Shown piece after piece: positions 8,111-16,867 of a DNA stretch of 62,828 nt (the stretch's first letter is position 1; every line of letters starts with the position of its first letter). The notes beneath the pieces were generated by a model. The model was not told where the DNA came from. It did not search any database and saw nothing but the letters and a program-made list of their open reading frames with translations. The stretch spans positions 1-62,828 of the IMG/VR virus record IMGVR_UViG_3300003873_000011, one strand, 5' to 3'. Position numbers and translations under genes: made by a program. The stretch comes from a virus.

Positions 8111-8462
8111 GTTAGAGATAGAGATAAAACAGTTTAATGATGATTTAGTAAATGAAGAGCGTCACTTGAAGCTTTATAAGTCTTTACAATCTCTCAGGTC
8201 TAATGATGATTTTAAATTAGTTTTTGAGCAAGTATTTATTAAAGAACAATCTGAGGAGTTACTAGACAAACTTATAAATCCTAATATAAGTCTAGTTGAA
8301 CTTGAAGATAAGTCTGATATAATTACAAAGTTAGATTTGATTAGGCTCTTTAATGAATACTTTGGTGTTAACGGCACTATTGAAAATAGAGGTATTTTGG
8401 CTATGGATAGGATAACTAACAAAGACCAAATTTTAGAAGAAATAAGAAAAACTTACGTATAG
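8103..8462 (+). CDS. Conserved small head-region protein
   Basis: A 119-residue helical protein. I prefer ATG 8103 over 8091 because GGAGG at 8093-8097 has proper 5-base spacing to 8103. It reads as an amphipathic helix followed by RSNDDFKLVFEQVFIKEQSEELLDKL, an outline seen in small proteins found next to portal and scaffold genes of many podoviruses. The function is unknown. It overlaps the preceding small gene by 8 bases and ends 42 bases before the scaffold start. Confidence 0.6.
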   Translation: MSELEIEIKQFNDDLVNEERHLKLYKSLQSLRSNDDFKLVFEQVFIKEQSEELLDKLINPNISLVELEDKSDIITKLDLIRLFNEYFGVNGTIENRGILAMDRITNKDQILEEIRKTYV

Positions 8463-8473
8463 CTGTATTTTTA

Positions 8474-8482
8474 TGGTATACT
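8474..8482 (+). promoter_or_regulatory. Extended -10 promoter candidate before scaffold gene
   Basis: TGGTATACT sits after a T5 run and 23 bases before the scaffold ATG. It matches the late-gene TGnTATnnT pattern. Confidence 0.5.
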
Positions 8483-8504
8483 TACAAATAAATAAGGAAT
8501 GTAA

Positions 8505-9677
8505 ATGGAAGATGAACTAGAACTTGATGAAGATTTGATTAAGTTTGAGGCTATGGCTAATGGTACTTGGGTTCCTGATGAAGAAGAGTCAGAACCATCT
8601 GAAGAAATTGAAGGTGCTGAAGAAGTAACTGAAGACGAATCAGAAGAAGAAACTCCTGTTGAGGAAGACGTAGCTGAGGAAGATCTTGAAGCTGATAATG
8701 AACCTGAAGATGTTGAAGATGAGGTTGAAGATGAGGTTGAAGACATTGAAGACGAGACTCCTCCTACCACTGATGTCGAAGAACCTACAGTAGATCCTAG
8801 GATTGCTTTCTATGATGCATTAATGAATGCTGAGTACCAATATAATGGTAAAAAGGTTAAAGCTCCTGAAGACCCAGCTAAGTTTATTGAAGCTATTAAT
8901 GTTGCTAATCAAAATGCTGATAAAGCTAGTAAATTCAGACAAGCTGAACCTTTTATTGAAGCTATGAAAGATGGTGGTTTACTGGATGATCAAGATAAGT
9001 TTAGGTTAGCTCTTGATTTAATTAAAGGTGATCCTGAAGCTATTAAGAAACATATTAAAGATCTTGATATAGACCCTCTTGATATGGATTTAGAAGAAAT
9101 TGCATATAAACCTTCTACTCAACTGAAAACACAAGTTTCTTATGCTATTAACGACGCTATTAATATTGCTAGTCAAAATGGTTATGGTGAGAAGTATAAC
9201 TCTTTAGTTGAGACTATACTAGAGGATGATGTTAGTTTTGACAAGTTCAGCAAAGATCCTATTATTAGGCAAGATTTCCTTAATCATATGCAAGACGGTA
9301 CTTACGATAAGGTTATGTCCGAGGTAAACAGACTCTCTGCATTCGATTTTGATAATAGAATGAAGAATACTCCTTTTATAGAGAAGTACGCTTATGCATT
9401 TAATAACCTCCCTCCTGAAACTCCAGCAGTGACTGAACCTCCTGTCAGCACTCCTGAACCTAAAGTTAAACCTCAGATAGATGAGGCTTCTCTCAGAGAA
9501 CAGATACGAAAAGAGTTAAAGGAGGAACAAGCAGCAGCTAGCAGAAAGAAGGCAAGTTCTGTTAGTAAAAGGAAAGTATCTTCACCACCTAAAAGTAAGG
9601 TAGTTAACCCTATTGACCTTGATGGTGATGAATTTGACAAACATATGGAATTTTTAATTTCTGGTGGTAGGGGTTAG
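8505..9677 (+). CDS. Head scaffolding protein
   Basis: A 390-residue protein with a GGAAT SD. The first 95 residues are extremely acidic (long Glu/Asp runs with Val/Thr/Pro), the middle is helical, and the last 70 residues are basic and Ser/Lys-rich (KKASSVSKRKVSS), ending in an amphipathic helix. An acidic N-terminus, helical centre and basic capsid-binding C-terminus immediately upstream of the major capsid gene are typical of internal scaffolds that guide procapsid assembly and are then expelled or cleaved. The antisense strand gives a Ser-rich shadow frame that is not a gene. Confidence 0.8.
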   Translation: MEDELELDEDLIKFEAMANGTWVPDEEESEPSEEIEGAEEVTEDESEEETPVEEDVAEEDLEADNEPEDVEDEVEDEVEDIEDETPPTTDVEEPTVDPRIAFYDALMNAEYQYNGKKVKAPEDPAKFIEAINVANQNADKASKFRQAEPFIEAMKDGGLLDDQDKFRLALDLIKGDPEAIKKHIKDLDIDPLDMDLEEIAYKPSTQLKTQVSYAINDAINIASQNGYGEKYNSLVETILEDDVSFDKFSKDPIIRQDFLNHMQDGTYDKVMSEVNRLSAFDFDNRMKNTPFIEKYAYAFNNLPPETPAVTEPPVSTPEPKVKPQIDEASLREQIRKELKEEQAAASRKKASSVSKRKVSSPPKSKVVNPIDLDGDEFDKHMEFLISGGRG

Positions 9678-9695
9678 ACTACTCTAACTTTTACT

Positions 9696-9704
9696 TGGTA
9701 TATA
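9696..9704 (+). promoter_or_regulatory. Extended -10 promoter candidate before capsid gene
   Basis: TGGTATATA lies 23 bases before the capsid ATG, after a T-rich stretch. It is a weaker match than the others because the hexamer is TATATA. Confidence 0.4.
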
Positions 9705-9727
9705 CATTTTAAATAAGGAAAACTAAT

Positions 9728-11101
9728 ATGGCAACAGCTAAAGACCTCTTTAATGGAGGAAAATTTAACTCTACAGGTATTGACCAACAATATAATGATT
9801 TATTTTGGTCTAAAGGTGCAAAACGTGAAGCTATGCGTAAGCGTACATTTACACAACTTGGAGATAGATACACACAACCTAAACACTACGGTGATGAGAT
9901 TGTTAAAGAAAGACAACTACCTATTTGGCATGAATTGAACAGACTTGATGGTGGTATTGATGCTACTACAGCTGTTTTAGTATTGAATACATTTTATGCT
10001 TATGATGCTGCTGGTGTATTAATTGGTACATTTAATGCTAAAGATTATGCTACTATTGCTGGAGCAACTGCTACAGAGGCTGAACTTAGAGCTGGTGCTG
10101 CATTAGCAGAAGCTGCTGCTAAAACTGCTGCTGGTACAGGTGGTAAGGTACAAAATGGTGCTGGTTCATTATATATGGGTGACTCTGATATTTCTGTCAT
10201 TGCAGGTACTTTCCCTACACTTACTGAAGAGGGTGGTAATGTTAATGCTGTTAACACTAAATCAATTACTGTTCGTGGTAGAGTAACTGAATTTGGGCAC
10301 CACTTAAAGTTTACACAACGTTCAATTGATATGGACTCTCGTAAAAGTGTTCTTGCACAGAAATCTAAGGCTCTTGGTGAACTTAAGGGTGATATTTATG
10401 AGAAACAAATTGAGCTTGACTTAATCTCTGCTTCTGAGTTAAATAGAACTTTTGGTGGGGCACACTTATCTATGTCTACTTTAGACCAAACTGGTGAGCT
10501 TACTTACGAAGACCTTAGAGCTATGGAGCAAGAGCTTAAGAGATTGAGAGTACCTCGTGATACTAAGATTATTACTGGTACAAACAAGATTGGTACTACC
10601 CCTGTACCTAAAGCATTCTATGTGTTTGTTCCTGAAGAGCTTACTCCTAGTCTTGAAGATATGACTGACGCTTCTGGAAATAGAGTATGGGAAGATGTAT
10701 CTCTTTACTCTGCTGGTGGTCCGACTGCTGAAGATGAGATTGGTAGAATCGGTAGATTTAGATTTATTGAAGTAAATAGTATGCTTCGTTATAAGGCTGC
10801 TGGAGCTGTTGATACTGGTGTTGGTACTGGTAATGTTGCTGGTTACCATGCTTCTGTTCCTGCTGGTGGTGGTGCTGAACAGTTTGATGTTTTCCCTGTT
10901 TTATTTGTAGGGTCTGATTCATTTGCTACAGTTGGTTTTGAAGGTGACTCTTCTAGGATTAAAACTGCTATGCCTAAAGCTGATGCTCATAACGATCCAT
11001 TTGGTAAGAATGGTTCAATGAGTATTTCTTGGTACTATGGTTCTTTGATCTATAGACCTGAGAGAATTATGCAAATTGCTGTAACAGCTAAAATGGCTTA
11101 G
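9728..11101 (+). CDS. Major capsid protein, N4-gp56-like
   Basis: A 457-residue protein with an AAGGA SD. The chain has the features of the N4-gp56 capsid family: an early TFTQLGDRYTQPKHYGDEI segment, a central VRGRVTEFGHHLKFTQRS, RIGRFRFIEVNSMLRY, then VLFVGSDSFATVGFEG and a C-terminal FGKNGSMSISWYYGSLIYRP. These correspond to the A- and P-domain strands of an HK97-type fold. An Ala/Thr/Gly-rich insertion at about 100-145 may be an exposed loop. It follows the scaffold gene directly. It would build the icosahedral shell. The call rests on recognised motifs and gene order. Confidence 0.88.
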   Translation: MATAKDLFNGGKFNSTGIDQQYNDLFWSKGAKREAMRKRTFTQLGDRYTQPKHYGDEIVKERQLPIWHELNRLDGGIDATTAVLVLNTFYAYDAAGVLIGTFNAKDYATIAGATATEAELRAGAALAEAAAKTAAGTGGKVQNGAGSLYMGDSDISVIAGTFPTLTEEGGNVNAVNTKSITVRGRVTEFGHHLKFTQRSIDMDSRKSVLAQKSKALGELKGDIYEKQIELDLISASELNRTFGGAHLSMSTLDQTGELTYEDLRAMEQELKRLRVPRDTKIITGTNKIGTTPVPKAFYVFVPEELTPSLEDMTDASGNRVWEDVSLYSAGGPTAEDEIGRIGRFRFIEVNSMLRYKAAGAVDTGVGTGNVAGYHASVPAGGGAEQFDVFPVLFVGSDSFATVGFEGDSSRIKTAMPKADAHNDPFGKNGSMSISWYYGSLIYRPERIMQIAVTAKMA

Positions 11102-11106
11102 AGTAA

Positions 11107-11128
11107 TACCTACCTGAAATGGTAGGTA
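11107..11128 (+). other. Stem-loop after capsid gene
   Basis: TACCTACC at 11107-11114 pairs perfectly with GGTAGGTA at 11121-11128 over a 6-nt loop. There is no T run after it, so it is more likely an RNA-stability or processing hairpin behind the highly expressed capsid gene than a terminator. Confidence 0.5.
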
Positions 11129-11156
11129 CTGTAAAAATATAATTTAAAGGAATTAA

Positions 11157-11675
11157 GTGAGTAAAATATATGAAGATATGACTAATCAAGAACTCTCTGA
11201 GCTTGCTTCAACATATGGTTTAGATGTCCCTAGTAAAGGTTCTAAACCTACAAAAAGTGAGTTGTTAGAAGTATTAAATGCTTACAAAGCTAAACAAGAA
11301 TCCCCTAATAAACGTAAACCTCAAACAAGAGCTCAACTAGTTAAACTAGATGCTATGCGCAAAGAGAGAGTTAGTGTTAGAGATATGAGAGAGACTCAAA
11401 CTAAAGATGAGCTACACCCTATCGGTTGGGGAAATAAGTTAATTGGTAGACATACAGATATGGTTGATTTAAGTGGTGAACCCCAATACATCAGACGTGG
11501 TGCTATTCTTAACCTACAAGATGCATATACTGTTATTCACACACCTAAACCTGGTGGTGGTGTAAGCTCTCAGAGAGTTAAGAGATTTGTTGTAGTTCCA
11601 GTCGAACCATTAAGTAAGAAAGAACTAGATGCTCTAGCTAATGTACAAAAAATGCGTAATAGTAAGCAAGCATAA
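11157..11675 (+). CDS. Head/virion protein with N-terminal SAP/HeH-like domain
   Basis: A 172-residue protein starting at GTG 11157 with an AAAGG SD. Residues 7-45 (TNQELSELASTYGL then TKSELLEVLNAYK) have the helix-extension-helix outline of SAP/HeH domains, which often bind nucleic acid or act as packing domains in phage head proteins. The remainder (IGWGNKLIGRHTDMVDL, YIRRGAILNLQDAYTVI) is beta-rich. It follows the capsid gene, where N4 encodes gp55. It is probably a structural or head-completion protein; exact role unknown. Confidence 0.6.
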   Translation: MSKIYEDMTNQELSELASTYGLDVPSKGSKPTKSELLEVLNAYKAKQESPNKRKPQTRAQLVKLDAMRKERVSVRDMRETQTKDELHPIGWGNKLIGRHTDMVDLSGEPQYIRRGAILNLQDAYTVIHTPKPGGGVSSQRVKRFVVVPVEPLSKKELDALANVQKMRNSKQA

Positions 11676-11682
11676 CTATTAT

Positions 11683-11704
11683 AGAGATTTCTAAGGAAAT
11701 CTTT
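11683..11704 (+). terminator. Possible weak terminator hairpin
   Basis: AGATTTC at 11685-11691 pairs with GAAATCT at 11696-11702 over a TAAG loop, then TTGTTAAT. The stem is AT-rich and the T tract is short, so termination would be partial at best. Confidence 0.35.
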
Positions 11705-11727
11705 GTTAATAATTATAAAGGATTATA

Positions 11728-12873
11728 ATGGCTATATCTATAGTAGATGATGTAACATGGGCTGGTTTAGTTGGTGATGCTACTTTAACTAATGGGGGTA
11801 GAATTGGTGATTTACTTACTATTGGTTTTGCTCATGTTGTCAGGGAACAGAGTAATGGCAGGTTAACACAAGCTGAAGCTGGTAAGATTTATACATCTCT
11901 TATCCCTCAGGCTTTTAATACTGCCTTAGCTTATGTTAATGATAGAGACAAGCTTGAGTTAGAGAGAATTATGACCCATGTTAGGGTTGAGAAAGAGTAT
12001 GGGTATGATGTATCTATAAATGCAACCGATGGTAGCCTAGTCCTTGGTTTAAATAATAATAACGGTAAAGTTGATTATGAGAAAGACGACATTCTCCAAA
12101 CTACTTCTGTTAAGGTTGCACAAGAAGCTGAAGTATACGCAGGTACTGTAAGAAATGATTCTAAACAAGCAGATAATGAACTAACTAGTGCTAAAGATAG
12201 AGATGTCAAAGAAAGAAGTATGTTAGTTGGTGAAGCTAAACAAGCAGATAATGAACTAACTAGTGCTAAGAGCAGGGAACAGACTGATAAACAGATTGAG
12301 GTCTTAGCTAGACAAATTGTAGGTTTTGATGATGATAAAAGACAGAGGGTCTTAACAACTTTACTTAACTTCTCTAGTATTGTTGGGCAAGATCATAAAG
12401 TACCTATACTACCTAATATTATTGCTACAGACCAAGGTGTTGATGAGTTGGTTAGATTGGCTATTAGAGATAACTCCGTACCTTATAACTCTACTCCTGT
12501 TGCTGCTAATATTACAGTGTATGAGATTGATGGTGGTGGTCTTGTAAAAGCTGGTACAGACTATACATTTAATATAGCCAATTCCTTCGATTTAGATAAT
12601 AAGTTGGATTTTGCTAATTTTCGTTTTTTAAATTCTAGTGGCTCTCCTATAACCGATGGTTTTGGTAATTTTTTACAAGCTATTAAAGGTTTCGACTCCA
12701 ATAATATCGTTAGCGGTGATTGGTCTTATAATAGTGTTACTAGATTAGTGACGTATACTAGTTCAACTAACTTACCACCACAAGCTATCTTATACTCTAT
12801 TAGTGATAGTGCCTTTAAAGAGTCTTACGCAGCTCAGCTGTCATTTGATTTAATCACTAATAAACCTGTCTAG
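11728..12873 (+). CDS. Virion structural protein with internal repeat
   Basis: A 381-residue protein with an AAAGGA SD. The N-terminal half is helical and contains two copies of KQADNELTSAK at about residues 147-157 and 172-182, encoded by identical 34-bp stretches. The C-terminal half is beta-rich. In N4-like genomes this position, downstream of capsid and gp55, holds gp54-type virion proteins of the tail or head interior; I infer a similar class. No catalytic motif or membrane segment is visible. Confidence 0.55.
   Translation: MAISIVDDVTWAGLVGDATLTNGGRIGDLLTIGFAHVVREQSNGRLTQAEAGKIYTSLIPQAFNTALAYVNDRDKLELERIMTHVRVEKEYGYDVSINATDGSLVLGLNNNNGKVDYEKDDILQTTSVKVAQEAEVYAGTVRNDSKQADNELTSAKDRDVKERSMLVGEAKQADNELTSAKSREQTDKQIEVLARQIVGFDDDKRQRVLTTLLNFSSIVGQDHKVPILPNIIATDQGVDELVRLAIRDNSVPYNSTPVAANITVYEIDGGGLVKAGTDYTFNIANSFDLDNKLDFANFRFLNSSGSPITDGFGNFLQAIKGFDSNNIVSGDWSYNSVTRLVTYTSSTNLPPQAILYSISDSAFKESYAAQLSFDLITNKPV
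12161..12269 (+). repeat. In-frame 34-bp direct repeat within virion gene
   Basis: Identical 34-bp copies lie at 12161-12194 and 12236-12269, 75 bases (25 codons) apart, so both are read in the same frame. Identity at synonymous positions suggests a recent internal duplication. Confidence 0.85.
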
Positions 12874-12885
12874 GTAAGTTTAAGT

Positions 12886-13248
12886 ATGATTACTGTTTTA
12901 CAAGATTCTTCGTTTGTATTAAATATTGACGTACCTAAAGGTACTTACCCCATCCTTAACTCAGGTGAGTTTGCTTTAGAGATTGTATTCCCAGATAGAA
13001 CTAAAAAGTTGTTAGTTGACCAAGATGTTAATTTTTTTGTTGAGATTGCTAATACGGATTTAGTTGACGGCAAATTCTCTTTTCTGGTCAGTGGTGCATA
13101 CACATCTACTATAGGTTTCCATCGTATTAACATCCTCAGCGACTCTGGTTCGTATGTATTAGATAGGACTAGTCGTAATTTTACCCATTTAGGTACTCTT
13201 CTTTATAAAGTCATATTTCTTGATACTAACGGTTCAGTTAGGGTTTAA
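12886..13248 (+). CDS. Small virion structural protein, beta-rich
   Basis: A 120-residue, mostly beta protein with an immunoglobulin-like strand pattern (EFALEIVFPDRTKKLLVD, YTSTIGFHRINILSD). No cysteines, membrane segments or enzyme motifs. It lies 12 bases after the preceding virion gene and 2 before the next, so it is part of the structural operon. No named family is recognised. Confidence 0.55.
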   Translation: MITVLQDSSFVLNIDVPKGTYPILNSGEFALEIVFPDRTKKLLVDQDVNFFVEIANTDLVDGKFSFLVSGAYTSTIGFHRINILSDSGSYVLDRTSRNFTHLGTLLYKVIFLDTNGSVRV

Positions 13249-13250
13249 TT

Positions 13251-14903
13251 GTGGGTCTTTTTAGTGGTAGTACTAAAACCTTTTCTTCTATAGCTACGTT
13301 TACTCTTCTTGAAAAAAACATATATGACAAGCAGTCAAGAAAATCTAGTTTGTACTCATCTAATGGTGATATGGGTCTGTATATACAAACCTATACATCC
13401 CAAAGAAGGAACTACAGAAAACATTATTCTAAAAAGAAGCTTGATAGATTAGGGTTTTCTCCTAGTTCTGATGGTGTAGCTAAAGTACTCAATACTACTT
13501 TAGCTCTTGACTTTATTGTTTCTTCTGATAACACTGCTACAACATTTATTAGTTATTCTTTTGATGTTGACTATTACCTATTTACTTATTTAGATAAGGT
13601 TGGTGCCACCAAAACTTTGACTGGTAATATTAATGCCTTACCTAACTCTTTGTTCACTATAAGTAATTTACCTTTTTCTGCTATTGTACCTCTTAAAGAG
13701 GACAATGTAATAAAAGAGAAAGGCACTAATCTTAAAAGAATGCTTAAATTACTTGGTTTAGAGTATGGTAGCTTACTTACTACTTTGAATAATGGAGATA
13801 TTGATAATGCTTACTTGACATATGCTGTTCCTTTGAATACTACCAACCAACCTTCTTTAAAATTACTTTATCATATTTTTAGCACTATAGTTCTTGATGC
13901 TGATGGTTTAGATATTAGCTTTGGTAACATATCTTGGAAGTACTTGTTCAATGTGAGTAAAGCTACTATTACAGGTTCTATCGGTACTGTAGGTACATAT
14001 GCTTCTGAATTAGTAACAGGTACACCTACCACCACTGGGTTAATTGTATCTTCACCTATGTCTCTTAAGTTAAAATACCAAGTAACTGCTACAACTGTTG
14101 AGATTTTAACTATTAGTGATTACAGTTTATCTATTACTGTAGGTAGTCAGACTAATAACTATGACTTAACTACTGTGCCAGACTCAAATAATGGTGGTAG
14201 TTACAATAATAGATTCCTTATACCTTTAGATTATTTACAATCTTTAAGATATAAGGAATTTATTGTTGTACATGAAGAATCTTTAGTTATGGTTGCCTTT
14301 TCTGTTACTTCAGCAAAAGTTGCTTGGTATCAAAGTGGTTGGTTTAGTTTTTTAATATATGTAGCAGCTATAGCTCTACAAGTGGCTACAGGTGTACCTG
14401 TTATTAGTGCAGTGGTTTCTACGTTGACTTCTGTTGTTATATCTGAGGTAACCACGTATGTTGGTAATTCTTTAGGTCTTTCTGATTGGATGGTTAGTCT
14501 TTTAACAGTAGCCTCTTCTGTTACTTCTGGTAATTATACTAAGTTATTAGATGATCCCCACATGTACTACAAAATGTTAGATTTAGGTTCTAAATTAACT
14601 AATGTTTATACACAGTATAAAATGGAGGAGTTAGCTAATGATAAAAAATCATTTGATATAGACTTAGCTGAGTACCAAAAAAAGTTAGCTGCTTTACAAG
14701 AGGAATGGACAAATACTACTGGTGTAGGCTACTATCCTAAAATGGATATAGATTTAGATTATGCTAATAAACCTTTACCTAACAGTGGAAGTGCTAGACA
14801 GATGGTGTATAATATGGTTGGCTCTAAGTTTGATGAAATTCCTAGGTTATATAATATATCTGATGTATATAAGCAGAAAACCTCAATACACAGTGGAATA
14901 TGA
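13251..14903 (+). CDS. Virion structural protein with hydrophobic segment
   Basis: A 550-residue protein starting at GTG 13251 with an AGGG SD. The first 350 residues are beta-rich. Residues about 362-415 form a hydrophobic region starting AWYQSGWFSFLIYVAAIAL, followed by ISAVVSTLTSVVISEVTTY; a charged helix follows. A beta-rich body followed by a Trp-led hydrophobic stretch is shared by internal virion proteins of several large podoviruses and could insert in the host membrane during ejection. Its stop codon overlaps a promoter-like TGATATAAT. Function is inferred from layout only. Confidence 0.55.
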   Translation: MGLFSGSTKTFSSIATFTLLEKNIYDKQSRKSSLYSSNGDMGLYIQTYTSQRRNYRKHYSKKKLDRLGFSPSSDGVAKVLNTTLALDFIVSSDNTATTFISYSFDVDYYLFTYLDKVGATKTLTGNINALPNSLFTISNLPFSAIVPLKEDNVIKEKGTNLKRMLKLLGLEYGSLLTTLNNGDIDNAYLTYAVPLNTTNQPSLKLLYHIFSTIVLDADGLDISFGNISWKYLFNVSKATITGSIGTVGTYASELVTGTPTTTGLIVSSPMSLKLKYQVTATTVEILTISDYSLSITVGSQTNNYDLTTVPDSNNGGSYNNRFLIPLDYLQSLRYKEFIVVHEESLVMVAFSVTSAKVAWYQSGWFSFLIYVAAIALQVATGVPVISAVVSTLTSVVISEVTTYVGNSLGLSDWMVSLLTVASSVTSGNYTKLLDDPHMYYKMLDLGSKLTNVYTQYKMEELANDKKSFDIDLAEYQKKLAALQEEWTNTTGVGYYPKMDIDLDYANKPLPNSGSARQMVYNMVGSKFDEIPRLYNISDVYKQKTSIHSGI

Positions 14904-14909
14904 TATAAT
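14901..14909 (+). promoter_or_regulatory. Extended -10 promoter candidate, consensus match
   Basis: TGATATAAT matches TGnTATAAT perfectly, overlaps the TGA stop of the preceding gene and lies 28 bases before the next ATG. It could give extra transcription of the ejection-protein block. Confidence 0.55.
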
Positions 14910-14937
14910 ACAGAAATAATAATATAAGGAATTTAAT

Positions 14938-15519
14938 ATGGGTGGAAATATCAATGTACCAGCTTCAAGTAATGTTGTTGGCATACCTACAAATGATGTA
15001 AGTGGTTTAGGTTCTAGTAGTACAAGTAGTTGGCTGGACCCATTAAGTAACATTTTTGGTAATAAGAATATTATTGGTGGTCAAGAGCATGGTACAACAT
15101 ACCTAGATCCTACTACTGGTCAATTAATGATAAGTGCTTTTGGTCCAGATAAGTTAGCTCCTCAATCAGCTTATAAACCTTGGAACGCTAATCCAGCAAA
15201 CGCTAATAGCAAAGTTACATTCGATCCTTATGCTAAACAACCTGTCTTAGGTGGTTATGGGGATATGCTTCAATTAGGACTAGCTGGTCTTGGTGAGTGG
15301 ACTAATTATGGTATGTATCAAGAAGCTAAGAGGAATAATGCTTTTAACAAAGATCTAAAATCCTATCAGGTAAATGCAAGTACACAAGCTTATAATGATA
15401 ACATTGATAGTTATAATAAAAAACAAGGTTCATTAGCTGCTAAAAAGGCTATGTACTCTGCTCCAGGTACTGTACCTAAATATAAAAAACGTGCTAAATT
15501 GGAGGCATTTAATGCCTAA
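14938..15519 (+). CDS. Probable internal virion (ejection) protein
   Basis: A 193-residue protein with an AAGGA SD. It is Gly/Ser/Asn-rich in the first 90 residues, then has a segment GDMLQLGLAGLGEWTNYGMYQEAKRNN and a basic C-terminus. The composition, with a short Gly-rich amphipathic helix, resembles small ejected core proteins such as T7 gp14, which helps form the trans-envelope channel. The gene opens the ejection-protein block and overlaps the next gene by 8 bases. Family assignment is inference. Confidence 0.5.
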   Translation: MGGNINVPASSNVVGIPTNDVSGLGSSSTSSWLDPLSNIFGNKNIIGGQEHGTTYLDPTTGQLMISAFGPDKLAPQSAYKPWNANPANANSKVTFDPYAKQPVLGGYGDMLQLGLAGLGEWTNYGMYQEAKRNNAFNKDLKSYQVNASTQAYNDNIDSYNKKQGSLAAKKAMYSAPGTVPKYKKRAKLEAFNA

Positions 15520-16867
15520 TTATGGTAATGGTCTATCCCAAGCGTTACAGGGAGTAATTGGAGTTGGTGGTGTACCTGTAGGGAATAGTTATAAGGGTAG
15601 CTCTAGCTTCTCAAATTATTTTAGTGCAATAGATAAAGCTCAGGCTCGTAAAGACGAGGCAATAGCTCGTAAACAAGCTGCTGATACTTTAGCTGCTAGA
15701 GATAGGGAATCTAAAAGACGTTATGATGAGAAGTTGATTAGACAAGACGATATTGTAGCTGCTAATGCTTCAGTTGGCGATTTAAATATAGCTCGTAATG
15801 TTACTGAGGCAGTTCCTCAACCAGCTATATATGCTTTAGATGATGCTATTGCCAAAGCTAAAGCTAATGGTACTCCTATGAAGTTAGGTGGGGGATTAAC
15901 CAGTATATCTAAAGATGTTACTACACCAGAACAATCTGAGTTTTTAGCTATGTATAATGGTATTAAAGGCTCTACTACTATGTCAGATGCTGAAAAGAGA
16001 GTAGCATTGAGAGAGGTAGGGGCTATACAGCAAGCTAGATTAGAGCAAGGTACTGATAACCCTACTAGTATAAAACCTTTAAAAGATGCTAGTAAACTTA
16101 GATGGCTAGATCATTATACTAATACTTTAGGTAATTCTGCTAATGAGAGTATTGTCAAGGCAGTAGGTGGTATTAAGAATTTCTTGGGTATTTCGTCTCC
16201 TGATGAAAGTGATACTAGACTTATCGCAATGGAGAAAGCTTCTAGTGATTACCAAAACAGTATAAAAGATAGTAACTTAACTCCTTTAGAACAAGTAGAT
16301 AAAATGGCTAAGGATGAACAGTTTAGATTAACTAATGCAAATAAAACTAGACTTAAAGTTACCGAGGACATTAAAGCTAAGAGTATTAAAGATGTTAATT
16401 CTGACCCTGGAATTATTAAGACTAAAGCTTTAATTGAAAAGATTGTAGCTAATTCCTCTAAAACTACTAAAAAAGAACGCAGAATAACTCCTGATGAATT
16501 TAGGAAATCTATCAGTGATGCTAGAAAAGAATTTAAAGCTAGTTTATCAGATAAGCTTACTGCTAGACAGAAAAACCTCAGGATTGCTAAGTTTAACGAA
16601 GTTGCTAGTGCAGAGCAGAAAGCGTTTAATCTTGAACAATCTAATATTGATAAGTATAAAAGAGAAGTAGCTAAGCTAGTATCTGAACAGAAATTTAAGA
16701 TATATGAAGATGACTTTAATAATGTTGCTAAGACAAAGCTAGCAGTACTAAACAATATTGCTAAGAAGGCTATACAAGATAGCAAAAACAAGTTAAAAAA
16801 GAAGGTGGATGCTTCCACTATTATTAAAAATAAGGCTCAGGCTAAAAAGTTCAATAGGGGTGATTAA
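15512..16867 (+). CDS. Probable internal virion protein, charged helical
   Basis: A 451-residue protein. ATG 15512 is chosen because GGAGG at 15501-15505 is correctly spaced; an in-frame ATG at 15491 has no SD. After a Gly-rich start (LSQALQGVIGVGGV) the protein is almost entirely charged helix, with a long Lys/Ala-rich C-terminal coiled-coil region. Its stop overlaps the ATG of the 1117-residue protein (TAATG). Its place and composition fit an ejected or core protein. No enzyme motif is visible. Confidence 0.5.
   Translation: MPNYGNGLSQALQGVIGVGGVPVGNSYKGSSSFSNYFSAIDKAQARKDEAIARKQAADTLAARDRESKRRYDEKLIRQDDIVAANASVGDLNIARNVTEAVPQPAIYALDDAIAKAKANGTPMKLGGGLTSISKDVTTPEQSEFLAMYNGIKGSTTMSDAEKRVALREVGAIQQARLEQGTDNPTSIKPLKDASKLRWLDHYTNTLGNSANESIVKAVGGIKNFLGISSPDESDTRLIAMEKASSDYQNSIKDSNLTPLEQVDKMAKDEQFRLTNANKTRLKVTEDIKAKSIKDVNSDPGIIKTKALIEKIVANSSKTTKKERRITPDEFRKSISDARKEFKASLSDKLTARQKNLRIAKFNEVASAEQKAFNLEQSNIDKYKREVAKLVSEQKFKIYEDDFNNVAKTKLAVLNNIAKKAIQDSKNKLKKKVDASTIIKNKAQAKKFNRGD

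Noticed and set aside
8471-8770. Leftward Ser-rich open frame of 99 codons
   Set aside because: It is the antisense of the Glu/Asp-rich start of the scaffolding gene; GAA/GAT runs give TTC/ATC-type Ser codons. No SD and wrong strand for the operon.
5699-9677. Terminase large subunit near the portal
   Set aside because: No protein here has the Walker A/B plus nuclease layout of a terminase; it probably lies to the left of position 1.
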